Shown: positions 1 through 7,690, counted from the first letter of the stretch. The stretch: DNA of 64,000 nt from Croceivirga sp. (GCA_028281025.1 JANQKR010000014.1:55911-119910), one strand, 5' to 3'. Numbers and translations: made by a program. The notes: a model not told the origin generated them from the letters alone.

Positions 1-1
1 C

Positions 2-1219
2 ATGTTCTTTTCAGGAGCTATAGGCTACAAACCCTATAAAAGCATCCTGGTAGGAATCGACCCAAACAAAGCTGGCTATTTCAATTACCCCATGCCCTTT
101 TGGAAATCCGCAAAAATCGTATTGCTCAACAATAGCGGCCAGGCTTTTGATTTGGACTACGGCTTTCACATTTCCGAAAAAACCTATGCAGACCATGCAG
201 GATATTTCCACTCGTGGTACCATGAAGAAAAACCAACCACCGCTTACCAAGATTATACCCTTTTACGAACCGGCGGCTGGGGGCATTGGGTGGCCACACA
301 CCACCACTTGGGTGGTAGCGGAAAACTGGGGTTTCTCGAAGGGGATGAACGCATCTATTACGATGGCATGCAGACACCTGCCCTGCAAGGCAGTGGATAT
401 GAAGACTTCTACAACGGCTCCTATTATTTCCAGTATGGTGAATACAACCTGCCCGTAAGCGGCGTGCAGATGATGCGCCATATATATGAGACCCGGGATG
501 GCTGGGGGGATCGAGTGATTTCAGAACGCCTCGAAGAAGGAAAATCGAACCTGATGCTGTACCGCCATCTCGTGACAGACTGGATACCGTTCAATGATGG
601 CATCAAAGCGGGTGCAGAAGTAGGCCCTGAAGGAAATCAGGAACGCATGTATGAAAGCGTCTCTTTTTACTACGGAAAGCCCGAAAGCAAACTGGCACTC
701 ACCGATGAAATCAATGTGGGCGATGCTGCATCGGAAAAAACGCATGGCTATCAAACAAAACAAGCAACGGGCATTGCACTGACCTCCACCTACGAAGGCG
801 ACCATGACGATATAGAACTGTCCGACGAAGGAAATAGCATTGGGCCTGGCGGCAGCTCAACGTTTACGGTGAAAATCGATGAAAATAACATCGGCGTAAA
901 ATTGAGAAGGCGTTTGAATTATGCGAATCTCAACCAAAAAGCCAAGGTAATGGTGGACGGTGAAGAAGCAGGCGTTTGGTTCACTGTTGGAAACAACGAA
1001 CACCACAGCATGCGGGAAGATGAGTTTTTGATCCCCACTGCCCTGACCAAAGGAAAGAGTGAAATTGCTGTGACGATAGCGCCCATGCCCTTTAGTAGTG
1101 ATGAAATGAAAGACGGCCAACAACCCAACCCGAAGAACAACACCTATATGGAACGAAAGATTATTCCCGAAGGCCCCTGGACAGAACTCCACTATTGGGT
1201 GAACTGCGTGCTGGAATAA
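2..1219 (+). CDS. GH172 (DUF2961) glycoside hydrolase, C-terminal part
   Basis: The visible 405 residues match the DUF2961 family, now glycoside hydrolase family 172, whose characterised members act on fructofuranose or arabinofuranose linkages. The family signature is readable as GSGYEDFYNG near visible residue 130, followed by YYFQYGEYNLP, and the fold continues to a TAA stop at 1217-1219. The ATG at base 2 is almost certainly internal, since the frame is open to the window edge and the N-terminal part of the barrel is missing. The substrate cannot be inferred. It lies just upstream of a decayed FG-GAP lipoprotein gene, so it may be the last working gene of a sugar-use locus damaged by insertion events. 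Confidence 0.85.
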   Translation: MFFSGAIGYKPYKSILVGIDPNKAGYFNYPMPFWKSAKIVLLNNSGQAFDLDYGFHISEKTYADHAGYFHSWYHEEKPTTAYQDYTLLRTGGWGHWVATHHHLGGSGKLGFLEGDERIYYDGMQTPALQGSGYEDFYNGSYYFQYGEYNLPVSGVQMMRHIYETRDGWGDRVISERLEEGKSNLMLYRHLVTDWIPFNDGIKAGAEVGPEGNQERMYESVSFYYGKPESKLALTDEINVGDAASEKTHGYQTKQATGIALTSTYEGDHDDIELSDEGNSIGPGGSSTFTVKIDENNIGVKLRRRLNYANLNQKAKVMVDGEEAGVWFTVGNNEHHSMREDEFLIPTALTKGKSEIAVTIAPMPFSSDEMKDGQQPNPKNNTYMERKIIPEGPWTELHYWVNCVLE

Positions 1220-1271
1220 ACCGCGTGCAATAGATGTTTCCAACAAAAGGTTAAGATTGATTTCCAACAAG

Positions 1272-1851
1272 ATGGTGAGACGTATTGAAAAAGTACAGGT
1301 ACGGGTTGTGTTGCTATTCATTGCAATATCCCTTTTTAGCTGTAGCTCGGATTCGGAAAAAGGCCAAAACACAGACAAGCAATTTACCTTGCTTGAACCT
1401 GAAGCTACCGGAATACGTTTGCCAATAGGATTCGGGAGGATGCAGGGAACTTTATATATCTCTTTAACTACGCGTATAATGGAGGGGGAGTAGCTATTGG
1501 AGATATAAATAATGACGGGCTTCCTGATATCTATTTTACAGGCAATCAAGTCGCTGACAAACTCTACCTAAATAAAGGAAACCTGGAATTTGAGGACATA
1601 AGCAAAACATCTGGAATCGATCAACTGAGAGGATGGAGAAATAGAGTGACAATGGTGGATGTAAATCAAGATGGCTTTCTTGATATTTATATCTGCAGGG
1701 GAGGTTGGAATGACACGTCAGAAAACAGAAAGAACCTTTTGTACATCAATAACGGTAAACAGGGTTTTACCGAACAAGCAGCCACGTATGGTTTAGATGA
1801 CGATGGATATTCCGTACAGGCTGCCTTTTTTGATTTGGACAATGACTATAA
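1272..1851 (+). pseudogene. CRTAC1/FG-GAP repeat lipoprotein, frameshifted 5' stump
   Basis: The remnant begins with a lipoprotein signal peptide (lipobox LFSC) and then reads FTLLEPEATGI. The frame breaks near 1416-1420 at CGTTTG; one extra T would restore FANRIREDAGNF and the family motif NGGGVAIGDINNDGLPD. The second frame stays open with a further FG-GAP/VCBS motif (VDVNQDGFLDIYI) and stops making sense at 1851, where the IS3 element begins. Homologues of this ASPIC/UnbV-type family in Bacteroidota are usually over 1,000 residues, so only the first fifth remains. ATG 1272 is preferred to the TTG at 1257. Both the frameshift and the truncation argue for a dead gene; a homopolymer sequencing error could explain the frameshift but not the truncation. 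Confidence 0.85.
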
Positions 1852-1977
1852 TTCCCCCATCCTTAGGACAGGTTTTCTTTAGAAATAAGTTTGATGATGA
1901 TGTTGAAATGAGGGGGTCCGGGGGAGACTGATAACTCCCCGTTTTTGTTGAAAACCCTATTTTCCCCTTTGGCACCA

Positions 1978-2845
1978 TCATGCCGCTTTTCTTTTGCTAT
2001 GTTGATAAATTGTTGAGGGCGTTTCGTCCTCCAGGCTTTGGTGCCTCCTCTCGAGGTTATAGTACCTGAAATATTGCTCCAGTCCCCGATAGCATTGCAG
2101 CCCGTCGTCTGCCGGGAACAGGTATACGTGCTCGTTTTTTACGCTGCGCCAGAGCCGTTCCACGAATACATTGTCCAGGGCCCTTCCCTTACCGTCCATG
2201 CTCAGGCGTATGCCCTGTTCGGGAGCGGTCGCCCAGTTACAGAACTCGTATGCCGTGAACTGGCTTCCCTGGTCGGTATTGAGGACTTCCGGTGCGCCGT
2301 GCTCTTCTATGGCCGCCTCCAATGTCCTTTTGCACCACTCCGATGTCATGGTGTTCGATAGCGACCAGCCGACAACATAGCGGCTATAAAGGTCGATGAT
2401 GGCGCACAGGTACAGATAGCCGCCCTGAACGGGGATATAGGTGATGTCCATGGCCCATACCTGTCCGGAACGTTCTATCTCAAGGCCCTTCAACAGATAT
2501 TTGTATACCCTGTGCAGTTCGCCCTTGCCCTTCTTCGAGGTATTGGGCTGTCGGCCCCCTGGCCGACAGCCCCATCAGGCGGAAGAGCCGCTCGATCCGC
2601 TTTTTGTTGATTGCGTACCCCTTGTCCTTTTGGAGCCATGTGGTAATCCGCGGCACCCCCAGCCAGGGATGCAACATGTTCTCCTGGTCGATAAGGCGCA
2701 TCAGCTCCAGGTTCAGGGCGGACTCGCCCTTGGGCGTGTAATAGACCCCGCTGCGGTGGATATCCAGCAGCTCGCACTGGCGCACCACGCTCAGACCCGA
2801 TGCCTTGTCAACGTGCCGCCTCCTTTCCTTGGCACCCTCTTTCAT
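1978..2845 (-). pseudogene. IS3 transposase OrfB (DDE integrase), frame broken
   Basis: OrfB supplies the retroviral-type integrase core of IS3 transposases. The first part (2845 down to about 2560) carries the HTH_21-like segment MKEGAKERRRHVDKAS to RLMGLSA. The second part (from about 2555 down to 1978) carries the rve core: WAMDITYIPVQ with the first Asp, LNTDQGSQFTA with the second, and VERLWRSVKNEHVY with the catalytic Glu. The two are in different frames. The correct reading PNTSKKGKGELHRVYKYLLKGLEIERSG is recovered by dropping one G from the G5 run at plus-strand 2555-2559, inside a perfect 12-bp hairpin. Its ATG overlaps the orfA stop as ATGA. As written, this copy cannot make full OrfB. 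Confidence 0.85.
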
Positions 2846-3117
2846 GACAAGGCTTTCTTTAAAAAATCGATCTCCATCTTCTGCTGGCCGATCGTCTTGA
2901 GCATCCGTTCCTCCTTCTTCTGGGGCTCGGTCTTGGCGTCCTTGGGCTTCTTGGAGAAGACCTCCTCGCCGTTCTTGAGGAACTGCGACTTCCAGTTGGT
3001 AATCTGGGCCGGGTGGATATCGTACTTTCTCCCCAGTTCCTGGATGGTATGGCGTTCCGATAACGCCTCCAGGACCACTTTGAACTTGAACTTCGGTGTG
3101 TGTTTTCTTCTGCTCAT
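2842..3117 (-). CDS. IS3 transposase OrfA (HTH protein)
   Basis: This 91-residue protein is the HTH_Tnp_1-type DNA-binding partner encoded first in IS3-family elements. The helix-turn-helix region spans about residues 10-50 (FKVVLEALSERHTIQELGRKYDIHPAQITNWK). The C-terminal part is charged and ends in a leucine-zipper-like helix EIDFLKKALS, used in this family for multimerisation. The length is normal. Its TGA stop overlaps the ATG of orfB, and a T_TTT_TTA heptamer lies six codons upstream of the stop in the correct phase for a -1 shift into orfB. Confidence 0.9.
   Translation of the reverse strand: MSRRKHTPKFKFKVVLEALSERHTIQELGRKYDIHPAQITNWKSQFLKNGEEVFSKKPKDAKTEPQKKEERMLKTIGQQKMEIDFLKKALS
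2860..2866 (-). promoter_or_regulatory. Candidate -1 translational slippery site
   Basis: On the minus strand the orfA reading is GAT TTT TTA AAG, containing the X_XXY_YYZ heptamer T_TTT_TTA. A -1 slip here enters the orfB frame and reads through to the orfB ATG region without a stop. IS3 elements normally make OrfAB by such a programmed shift. The heptamer and the phase are seen directly; its use is inferred from the family. Confidence 0.55.
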
Positions 3118-3182
3118 TTGACAGTGAATTTAAGGTTTAAAATTAAACTTAACTTACTGTACTAATATTGGGGGGAATTATA

Positions 3183-3538
3183 ATACCTTCATCCCACTTG
3201 ATTGAATACGTGCCTCTGCGACCTCAAAGAATGACGTGTGGCCATCATTTTTGACTCTATTTTTAATTTGCTTTGTGGTTAAGTTTCCTCTGAAATTTCT
3301 GTTTCCAACAAGGCCACATGAGCTTCACTAAGCTTTTTCAGCAACAGATTATTTAGACGATTATAGTTTGAATAGAATTTTTTTGCTTTTTTACCAATAT
3401 CATCCCAATCCCTCTCATATATGGTCTCACCAGTGAAGATATAGCTTGGTTTTCTATTCTTTATAAACGTATTGCAATAGGGATTTTGCCATTTTTACGT
3501 TTCTTATGTTTTACTAGAACCAATTGGACTGAAGACAT
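3183..3538 (-). pseudogene. Tyrosine recombinase/integrase N-terminal remnant
   Basis: Reading the minus strand from ATG 3538 gives MSSVQLVLVKHKKRKNGKIP, then, after one missing T in CGTTTATA, KNRKPSYIFTGETIYERDWD and YNRLNNLLLKKLSEAHVALL. After a second one-base loss, KQIKNRVKNDGHTSFFEVAE follows. This is the arm-binding and SAM-like N-terminal region typical of Bacteroidota mobile-element integrases. The catalytic half is gone: the sequence runs into the IS3 element at 3178. No line of the ORF track reports it because both frameshifts chop it below threshold. It lies about 155 bp from a tRNA-like fragment, the usual distance between an integrase gene and its attachment site. Confidence 0.75.
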
Positions 3539-3693
3539 ATTATTTTTTTCAGTAAATATAGGCTTTCACATCCAAAAAGGGGTAAAACATAGGTAAAACA
3601 TTTGGTGGTTTTTTATGGTTTAAAATGAATTTCAAAAAAACTTATTTTATTGATTATAAGATATTTAAATATTTTTAAATATAATACTGGTAA

Positions 3694-3712
3694 GGCTCAT
3701 AACCCGAAGATC
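3694..3712 (+). other. Initiator-tRNA anticodon-arm fragment, possible att remnant
   Basis: The 19 bases GGCTCATAACCCGAAGATC differ by one base from the anticodon arm and variable loop of bacterial initiator tRNA-Met (consensus GGCTCATAACCCGAAGGTC). The following TTCTCAAATATT loosely resembles a decayed T-arm. There is no 5' half and no acceptor stem, so it is not a tRNA gene. Mobile elements that integrate at tRNA genes leave such partial copies, and the neighbouring integrase stump fits. Attachment-site identity is an inference. Confidence 0.5.
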
Positions 3713-4017
3713 TTCTCAAATATTAAGCCTAATAGTGTTGGTTTTGATTCAAAAAAAGAACTAATACAGAACTAATCAAGTATTATCTTTTTATATATAC
3801 CTGTCTTACAGATAATTTAATCTGTATATATGACGTTCAGAACGTATACCACACCATGAAGGAATGATTTTTGAGACCAAAATGTTGTGTATTTCTCCTT
3901 TGAATAGTGTTGAACAGGTGGTTTCCTTCCCTTGTTGAATAGCTATGTTGAAAAATAATTCCCCAATTCCCTGTAATCAATGGCACCTGCCTCCCGACTA
4001 AGCACAAAAGGACATCC
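3713..4017. other. AT-rich non-coding stretch, no gene seen
   Basis: Between the tRNA-like fragment and the next gene, no reading frame with recognisable content was found on either strand. The track ORF 3837..4106 (minus) has no family-like features and runs under the start of the next gene. The AT-richness resembles mobile-element DNA. No clear promoter of the TTTG/TAnnTTTG type was seen for the following gene. Confidence 0.5.
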
Positions 4018-4515
4018 ATGTATCGCATAATGCTGGTAATTCTGCTGCTATGTTCACTTTTTGAGGTATCTGCCCAAGGGATGACCTCGGAAAAACTGTT
4101 GCACATTATCCAAGCGGAAGCGGATACGGTCAGTGTTCAAGGAAATTCCATTCGATTCTTATTTAATGATACCATGCTTGTTTGTATTTATGATGAGGGC
4201 GCCAATCGTATGCGTATCATTTCACCTATTGTGGAACGGGAGAAACTTGGGGAGGAAGAACTATTAAATGCCCTGGTTGCCAATTTTCATTCCGTATTGG
4301 ATGTGAAATATGCGTTGAGTGATGAAGTAATTTGGTCCGTTTATGCCCATCCCCTCAAAGAATTGAGCGAAGCCCAGGTCATAGATGCCATTCAACAAGT
4401 CTATGCGGCCGCAATTACATTTGGTAAAAGTTATTCCAGTACCAACTTGGTTTTCCCGGGAAATACGGAAAAAAAGGAAAAGCCGAAAGCACCCAAGATT
4501 TTAAAAAAGACGTAG
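4018..4515 (+). CDS. Secreted protein of unknown function, YbjN/chaperone-like
   Basis: A 165-residue protein with a signal peptide (MYRIMLVILLLCSLFEVSAQ, cut expected after SAQ). The mature part alternates helices and strands (SIRFLFNDTMLVCIYDEG) and ends in a lysine-rich tail, TEKKEKPKAPKILKKT. The pattern loosely resembles the YbjN/type III chaperone-like fold, but that is only an impression and the function is unknown. It is probably periplasmic. It is the first intact gene after the mobile scar and is convergent with the acyltransferase gene, from which a heptamer repeat separates it. Confidence 0.7.
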   Translation: MYRIMLVILLLCSLFEVSAQGMTSEKLLHIIQAEADTVSVQGNSIRFLFNDTMLVCIYDEGANRMRIISPIVEREKLGEEELLNALVANFHSVLDVKYALSDEVIWSVYAHPLKELSEAQVIDAIQQVYAAAITFGKSYSSTNLVFPGNTEKKEKPKAPKILKKT

Positions 4516-4521
4516 CGTTAA

Positions 4522-4570
4522 GGTTGATGGTTGATGGTTGATGGTTGATGGTTGATGGTTGATGGTTGAT
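4522..4570 (+). repeat. Seven tandem copies of the heptamer GGTTGAT
   Basis: GGTTGAT is repeated seven times without interruption (49 bp) just after the stop of the secreted-protein gene and before the end of the convergent acyltransferase gene. Such heptamer arrays change length by slippage. Being between two 3' ends, it would not switch either reading frame, but it could affect transcription ends. Confidence 0.95.
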
Positions 4571-4583
4571 GGAAGCTAAAAGA

Positions 4584-5129
4584 TTATCCAAAACTGTATT
4601 CCGGAATTTTTCCTTTTACCCCTTTGAAAAATTCCCCCACCTTCCCAAAGTCTTTGTTGATATCATCACTTGTCCATAGCGGCTCTGATATTTTCACCTG
4701 TTTTTTTCCAAAATCGAAAGCGACCATAACAATGGGGACATTGCTTTTTCTAGCGATATAGTAAAACCCCGTTTTTAGTGCACTTACTTTTTTTCGGGTA
4801 CCTTCTGGCGCCAACGCAAATCGGAAAACCTCCCTTTCTGCAAAAACCTGGGCCACGGCATCCACCATATTTTGATTCTTGGAGCGATCTACCGGGGTCC
4901 CTCCCAACCATCTAAAAAACCACCCGTAAGGGGCTTTGAACAACCCTTTTTTTCCAACATAGTGAATTTCCTTGTTCACCACCTTACGGACAATTACCCC
5001 CAATGGGAAGTCCAACCAATGAGTGTGGGGAATGACAATGACAACGCACTTGTCCAGGTTGGGAAAAGTTCCTTCCAACTTCCATTTCATCACCTTAAAA
5101 AAGATGAACTTAGCAATAAGGTGCAGCAT
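4584..5129 (-). CDS. PlsC-like 1-acylglycerol-phosphate acyltransferase
   Basis: A short (181 aa) member of the LPLAT/PlsC superfamily, which moves acyl chains onto lysophosphatidate or related acceptors at the membrane. The catalytic HX4D motif is HTHWLD near residue 35, and the acceptor-binding motif is PEGTR in LAPEGTRKK near 109. The first residues are hydrophobic and may dip into the membrane. It begins one base after kdnB ends, so it is the last gene of the Kdo-related group. The link to envelope lipid or lipid A assembly comes from this context; the acyl acceptor is unknown. Confidence 0.85.
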   Translation of the reverse strand: MLHLIAKFIFFKVMKWKLEGTFPNLDKCVVIVIPHTHWLDFPLGVIVRKVVNKEIHYVGKKGLFKAPYGWFFRWLGGTPVDRSKNQNMVDAVAQVFAEREVFRFALAPEGTRKKVSALKTGFYYIARKSNVPIVMVAFDFGKKQVKISEPLWTSDDINKDFGKVGEFFKGVKGKIPEYSFG

Positions 5130-6257
5130 CTAAATCCTTTGGTAAATGGAAAGTAAACCATCCATATCAATATGTTTTTTCCAATCCCTCCCCAAGGCAT
5201 TTTCCCAAAGGGGCTCCATGGACAGTGAAATTTGTGCCATGAGCTCCAGATCGGAAGAGGTAAGGTCGGCGCATACATTTTTTGGAAGCTGAATCCCATG
5301 TTTTTCCTTCATCTTATTGAACAGCTCCACTCCTCTGGGATAATACCTATCCAAATGTTGAAATACCAGACAATTGCCTATACCGTGTTTGGTTCCCAGA
5401 AGGTAGGAAAGTCCATAACTCATGGCATGGGCTATCCCCACTTGGGAATACGCAATACTCATACCTCCATGCCAAGAAGCCATCATTAATTTGTCTTCGG
5501 ATTCTTTTTGGGGCAAGTCCCCTAAAAACACTTCTTTGCATAAACTCAACGCCTTTTCCCCATAACTCTGGCTAAAGGCATTTAAATAGGTCCCATTGAG
5601 TGATTCCACACAATGGATAAAGCAATCCATTCCGGTGTAAAACCATTGTTCTTTTGGCACCGTGGATAATAAATCCGAATCCAGCACCACTTGATCGTAG
5701 GTCGTATAATCCGAATTGATTCCCAATTTTTTTTCCGGCCCCAACAAAACTGCCGTTCTGGAAACCTCTGCCCCCGTTCCACTTATGGTAGGAATCCCAA
5801 CATGGTACAATGCAGGCTTTTTGACCAAGTCCCATCCCTGGTAATTGGACGATGGGCCAGGGTTGTTCATCATAATCGCCACTGCTTTGGCCAAATCCAA
5901 AAGTGTACCACCTCCAATTCCAACAATTCCCGAAGGCATTTCCTCAAAATCATTTTTTATTTTTTTGACCAGGGCGTCAACCTGTTGGGTTTTTGGCTCC
6001 TCATCTGCGGAAATGAAGATGATTTGATCATTAAAAAGCCAGGGTATGCGCTGTTCCAATGCTGAACCTTCAAAAAAATCATCCACCAAAAAAATAAAGG
6101 GAGCCTCAGCGTTTCTTCGTTTCGGCAATAAAATATCAGTGAGCTGTCCAAAACTTCCCCTACCATAAACCACCCTTGGAACCATAGGGAAGTTCTTGTA
6201 AGACGTTTTTGGTCTTTGCATAGGGGCTTTGGTTTGCATTTGTTTTTGTTCCTTCAT
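5130..6257 (-). CDS. kdnB: 3-deoxy-manno-octulosonate 8-oxidase, KdnB
   Basis: An iron-dependent alcohol dehydrogenase of about 375 residues. It strongly resembles the KdnB enzyme of Shewanella, which oxidises the C8 hydroxyl of Kdo on the way to 8-amino-Kdo, a lipid A-core sugar. Recognisable KdnB-type stretches include VPRVVYGRGSFGQL, YQGWDLVKKPALYHVGIPTI, SGTGAEVSRTAVL and WFYTGMDCFIHCVESL. The metal-binding His residues lie in the C-terminal half (GIAHAMSYGLSYLLGTKHGIGN). The ORF track starts at a GTG (6260) that overlaps the preceding stop; ATG 6257 is preferred. It sits beside kdsB, but the partner aminotransferase gene kdnA is not in this window. Confidence 0.88.
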   Translation of the reverse strand: MKEQKQMQTKAPMQRPKTSYKNFPMVPRVVYGRGSFGQLTDILLPKRRNAEAPFIFLVDDFFEGSALEQRIPWLFNDQIIFISADEEPKTQQVDALVKKIKNDFEEMPSGIVGIGGGTLLDLAKAVAIMMNNPGPSSNYQGWDLVKKPALYHVGIPTISGTGAEVSRTAVLLGPEKKLGINSDYTTYDQVVLDSDLLSTVPKEQWFYTGMDCFIHCVESLNGTYLNAFSQSYGEKALSLCKEVFLGDLPQKESEDKLMMASWHGGMSIAYSQVGIAHAMSYGLSYLLGTKHGIGNCLVFQHLDRYYPRGVELFNKMKEKHGIQLPKNVCADLTSSDLELMAQISLSMEPLWENALGRDWKKHIDMDGLLSIYQRI

Positions 6258-6259
6258 CA

Positions 6260-6964
6260 CTACTCTAAATACTTCAAAACATCCCTAATGGAATTTAGCT
6301 TTAAATGATTGTTGGTTCGCTCTTCTTCCTCCGATACCAATTCATGGGCCCAAGTGGTATGAAATGGAACATGAACTGCATTTCCTCCCAAATTCAAGAT
6401 AGGGATAACATCGGACTTCAAGGAGTTTCCAATCATTAAAAAGGACTCAATGGGAATTTCCAAATGTTCCAAAAGGTTTTTATAATTCGCTTCCTTCTTA
6501 TCGCTCAGCACTTCCACATGATGGAAATAACGGGAAAGTCCGGACTTGTCCAATTTACGCTCCTGGTCCAATAAATCCCCTTTGGTCAGGACAATTAAAC
6601 GGTATTTTTTTTCCAGGGCCTGCAGTACCTCCTCCACACCATCCAAAAGCTCCACGGGATGGGCAATCATGTTTTTACCTAAACCAATGATATCCGATAT
6701 GGTTTGCTGGGCTATGGAACCATTGGATAAATCCAAAGCGGACTCTATCATGGACAGCATAAATCCTTTTATGCCATACCCATAAAGATCCAGATTCCTC
6801 ATTTCCATCTTAAAAAGCTCCTGGTCTATTTTATTCTTGGTTTCATATCCCTCCAAAAGTTCAGCAAACCGTTCTTCCGTTTCCCTGAAATAGGTCTCGT
6901 TGACCCAGAGCGTATCATCGGCATCAAAACCGATTACCTTAATGTTTTCAAAACCTACTTCCAT
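6260..6964 (-). CDS. HAD-superfamily phosphatase
   Basis: A 234-residue haloacid-dehalogenase hydrolase. Motif I is [11 protein letters not shown] near residue 14, with the nucleophile Asp and the general acid two residues later. Motif II is LTKGD near 126, and motif IV is IGNSLKSDV near 198. The helical cap between about residues 20 and 110 makes it a class I (YjjG-like) enzyme rather than the small KdsC type. It overlaps the end of kdsB by ten bases and the kdnB region by the stop codon, so the three are probably cotranslated. Whether it works on a Kdo-pathway phosphate or is a house-cleaning nucleotidase cannot be told. Confidence 0.85.
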   Translation of the reverse strand: MEVGFENIKVIGFDADDTLWVNETYFRETEERFAELLEGYETKNKIDQELFKMEMRNLDLYGYGIKGFMLSMIESALDLSNGSIAQQTISDIIGLGKNMIAHPVELLDGVEEVLQALEKKYRLIVLTKGDLLDQERKLDKSGLSRYFHHVEVLSDKKEANYKNLLEHLEIPIESFLMIGNSLKSDVIPILNLGGNAVHVPFHTTWAHELVSEEEERTNNHLKLNSIRDVLKYLE

Positions 6965-7683
6965 TCCTTGCGTGCTCGTTCCAAATCCTCCGGGGTATCT
7001 ATCTCAACACCCGTTACATTGGTTTCAACCATTTTTATTTTTTTCCCATACTCCAAAAACCGAATGGCCTCAATTTTTTCCGTGGCTTCCAACGTCAACA
7101 TGGGCAACTTCTTAAAATCCATTAGGGCGCGCTTTCTGAAAGCATAAATTCCCTTGTGTTTAAAATATGGGGTATTCAACTCCTTATTCCGAGGGTACGG
7201 TATGGGTGACCTTGAAAAATAAAGGGCAAAATTATTGTTGTCCACAATTACTTTTACCGTATTGGGATTGGAAATTTCATCCCAATCCGTGATCGGGGTC
7301 ATCAAGGAGGCCAAATCTATTTCCTGGTTTACATCCTCATGAAAAACCTGAATTACCTTAGTTAAACTTTCCCTATCTATAAAAGGTTCATCCCCCTGAA
7401 CATTTACCACCACATCAACCTCCAAATCGGTTACTGCCTCCGCAATTCGGTCACTTCCACTTTGGTGTTCCTCTTTGCTCATTATCACCTGGCCTCCATT
7501 GGCCTTGATCAAATCATGGATTGCGCGGCTGTCCGTCACTACATATACCTTATTGAACAGCTTGGTCCCAACGGCCGCCTCATAGGTCCTTAAGATTACC
7601 GGTTTGCCACCCAAATCCTGCATTAATTTTGCAGGAAATCGGGATGCTTGGTAACGTGCAGGTATCATGGAAATGATGTTCAT
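6955..7683 (-). CDS. kdsB: CMP-Kdo synthetase (cytidylyltransferase) KdsB
   Basis: A 242-residue nucleotidyltransferase that activates Kdo (or 8-amino-Kdo) with CTP for lipopolysaccharide core assembly. The N-terminal nucleotide-binding signature [16 protein letters not shown] is present, as are [12 protein letters not shown] and the C-terminal [13 protein letters not shown]. The track ORF is extended by 29 residues of non-homologous sequence; ATG 7683 gives the family-typical start [11 protein letters not shown]. It follows DUF4126 by seven bases and leads into the HAD gene and kdnB. In Shewanella the KdsB encoded beside kdnAB prefers Kdo8N, so the substrate here may be the amino sugar. Confidence 0.95.
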   Translation of the reverse strand: MNIISMIPARYQASRFPAKLMQDLGGKPVILRTYEAAVGTKLFNKVYVVTDSRAIHDLIKANGGQVIMSKEEHQSGSDRIAEAVTDLEVDVVVNVQGDEPFIDRESLTKVIQVFHEDVNQEIDLASLMTPITDWDEISNPNTVKVIVDNNNFALYFSRSPIPYPRNKELNTPYFKHKGIYAFRKRALMDFKKLPMLTLEATEKIEAIRFLEYGKKIKMVETNVTGVEIDTPEDLERARKEWK

Positions 7684-7690
7684 ACGGAAA

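Larger units (their letters stand above)
1852..3178 (-). mobile_element. IS3-family insertion sequence, complete ends
   Basis: The element is about 1.33 kb, bounded by imperfect inverted repeats: the left end begins ATTCCCCCATCCTTAG and the right end read on the other strand begins ATTCCCCCCAATATTAG. A 4-bp direct repeat TATA flanks it (1848-1851 and 3179-3182), consistent with the short target duplications of this family. It carries overlapping orfA and orfB on the minus strand. The two flanks do not rejoin into one gene: the left is a plus-strand FG-GAP stump and the right a minus-strand recombinase stump. The junction either predates insertion or was made by an IS-mediated deletion, in which case the TATA repeat is chance. 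Exact ends are uncertain by a few bases because the junction is AT-rich. Confidence 0.85.

Noticed and set aside
857-1549. 230-residue minus-strand ORF near the GH172 end
   Set aside because: It is antisense to the GH172 domain and the CRTAC1 stump, both of which have clear family motifs on the plus strand.
3837-4106. 89-residue minus-strand ORF in the accessory region
   Set aside because: It overlaps the start of the intact secreted-protein gene and has no domain or codon pattern of its own.
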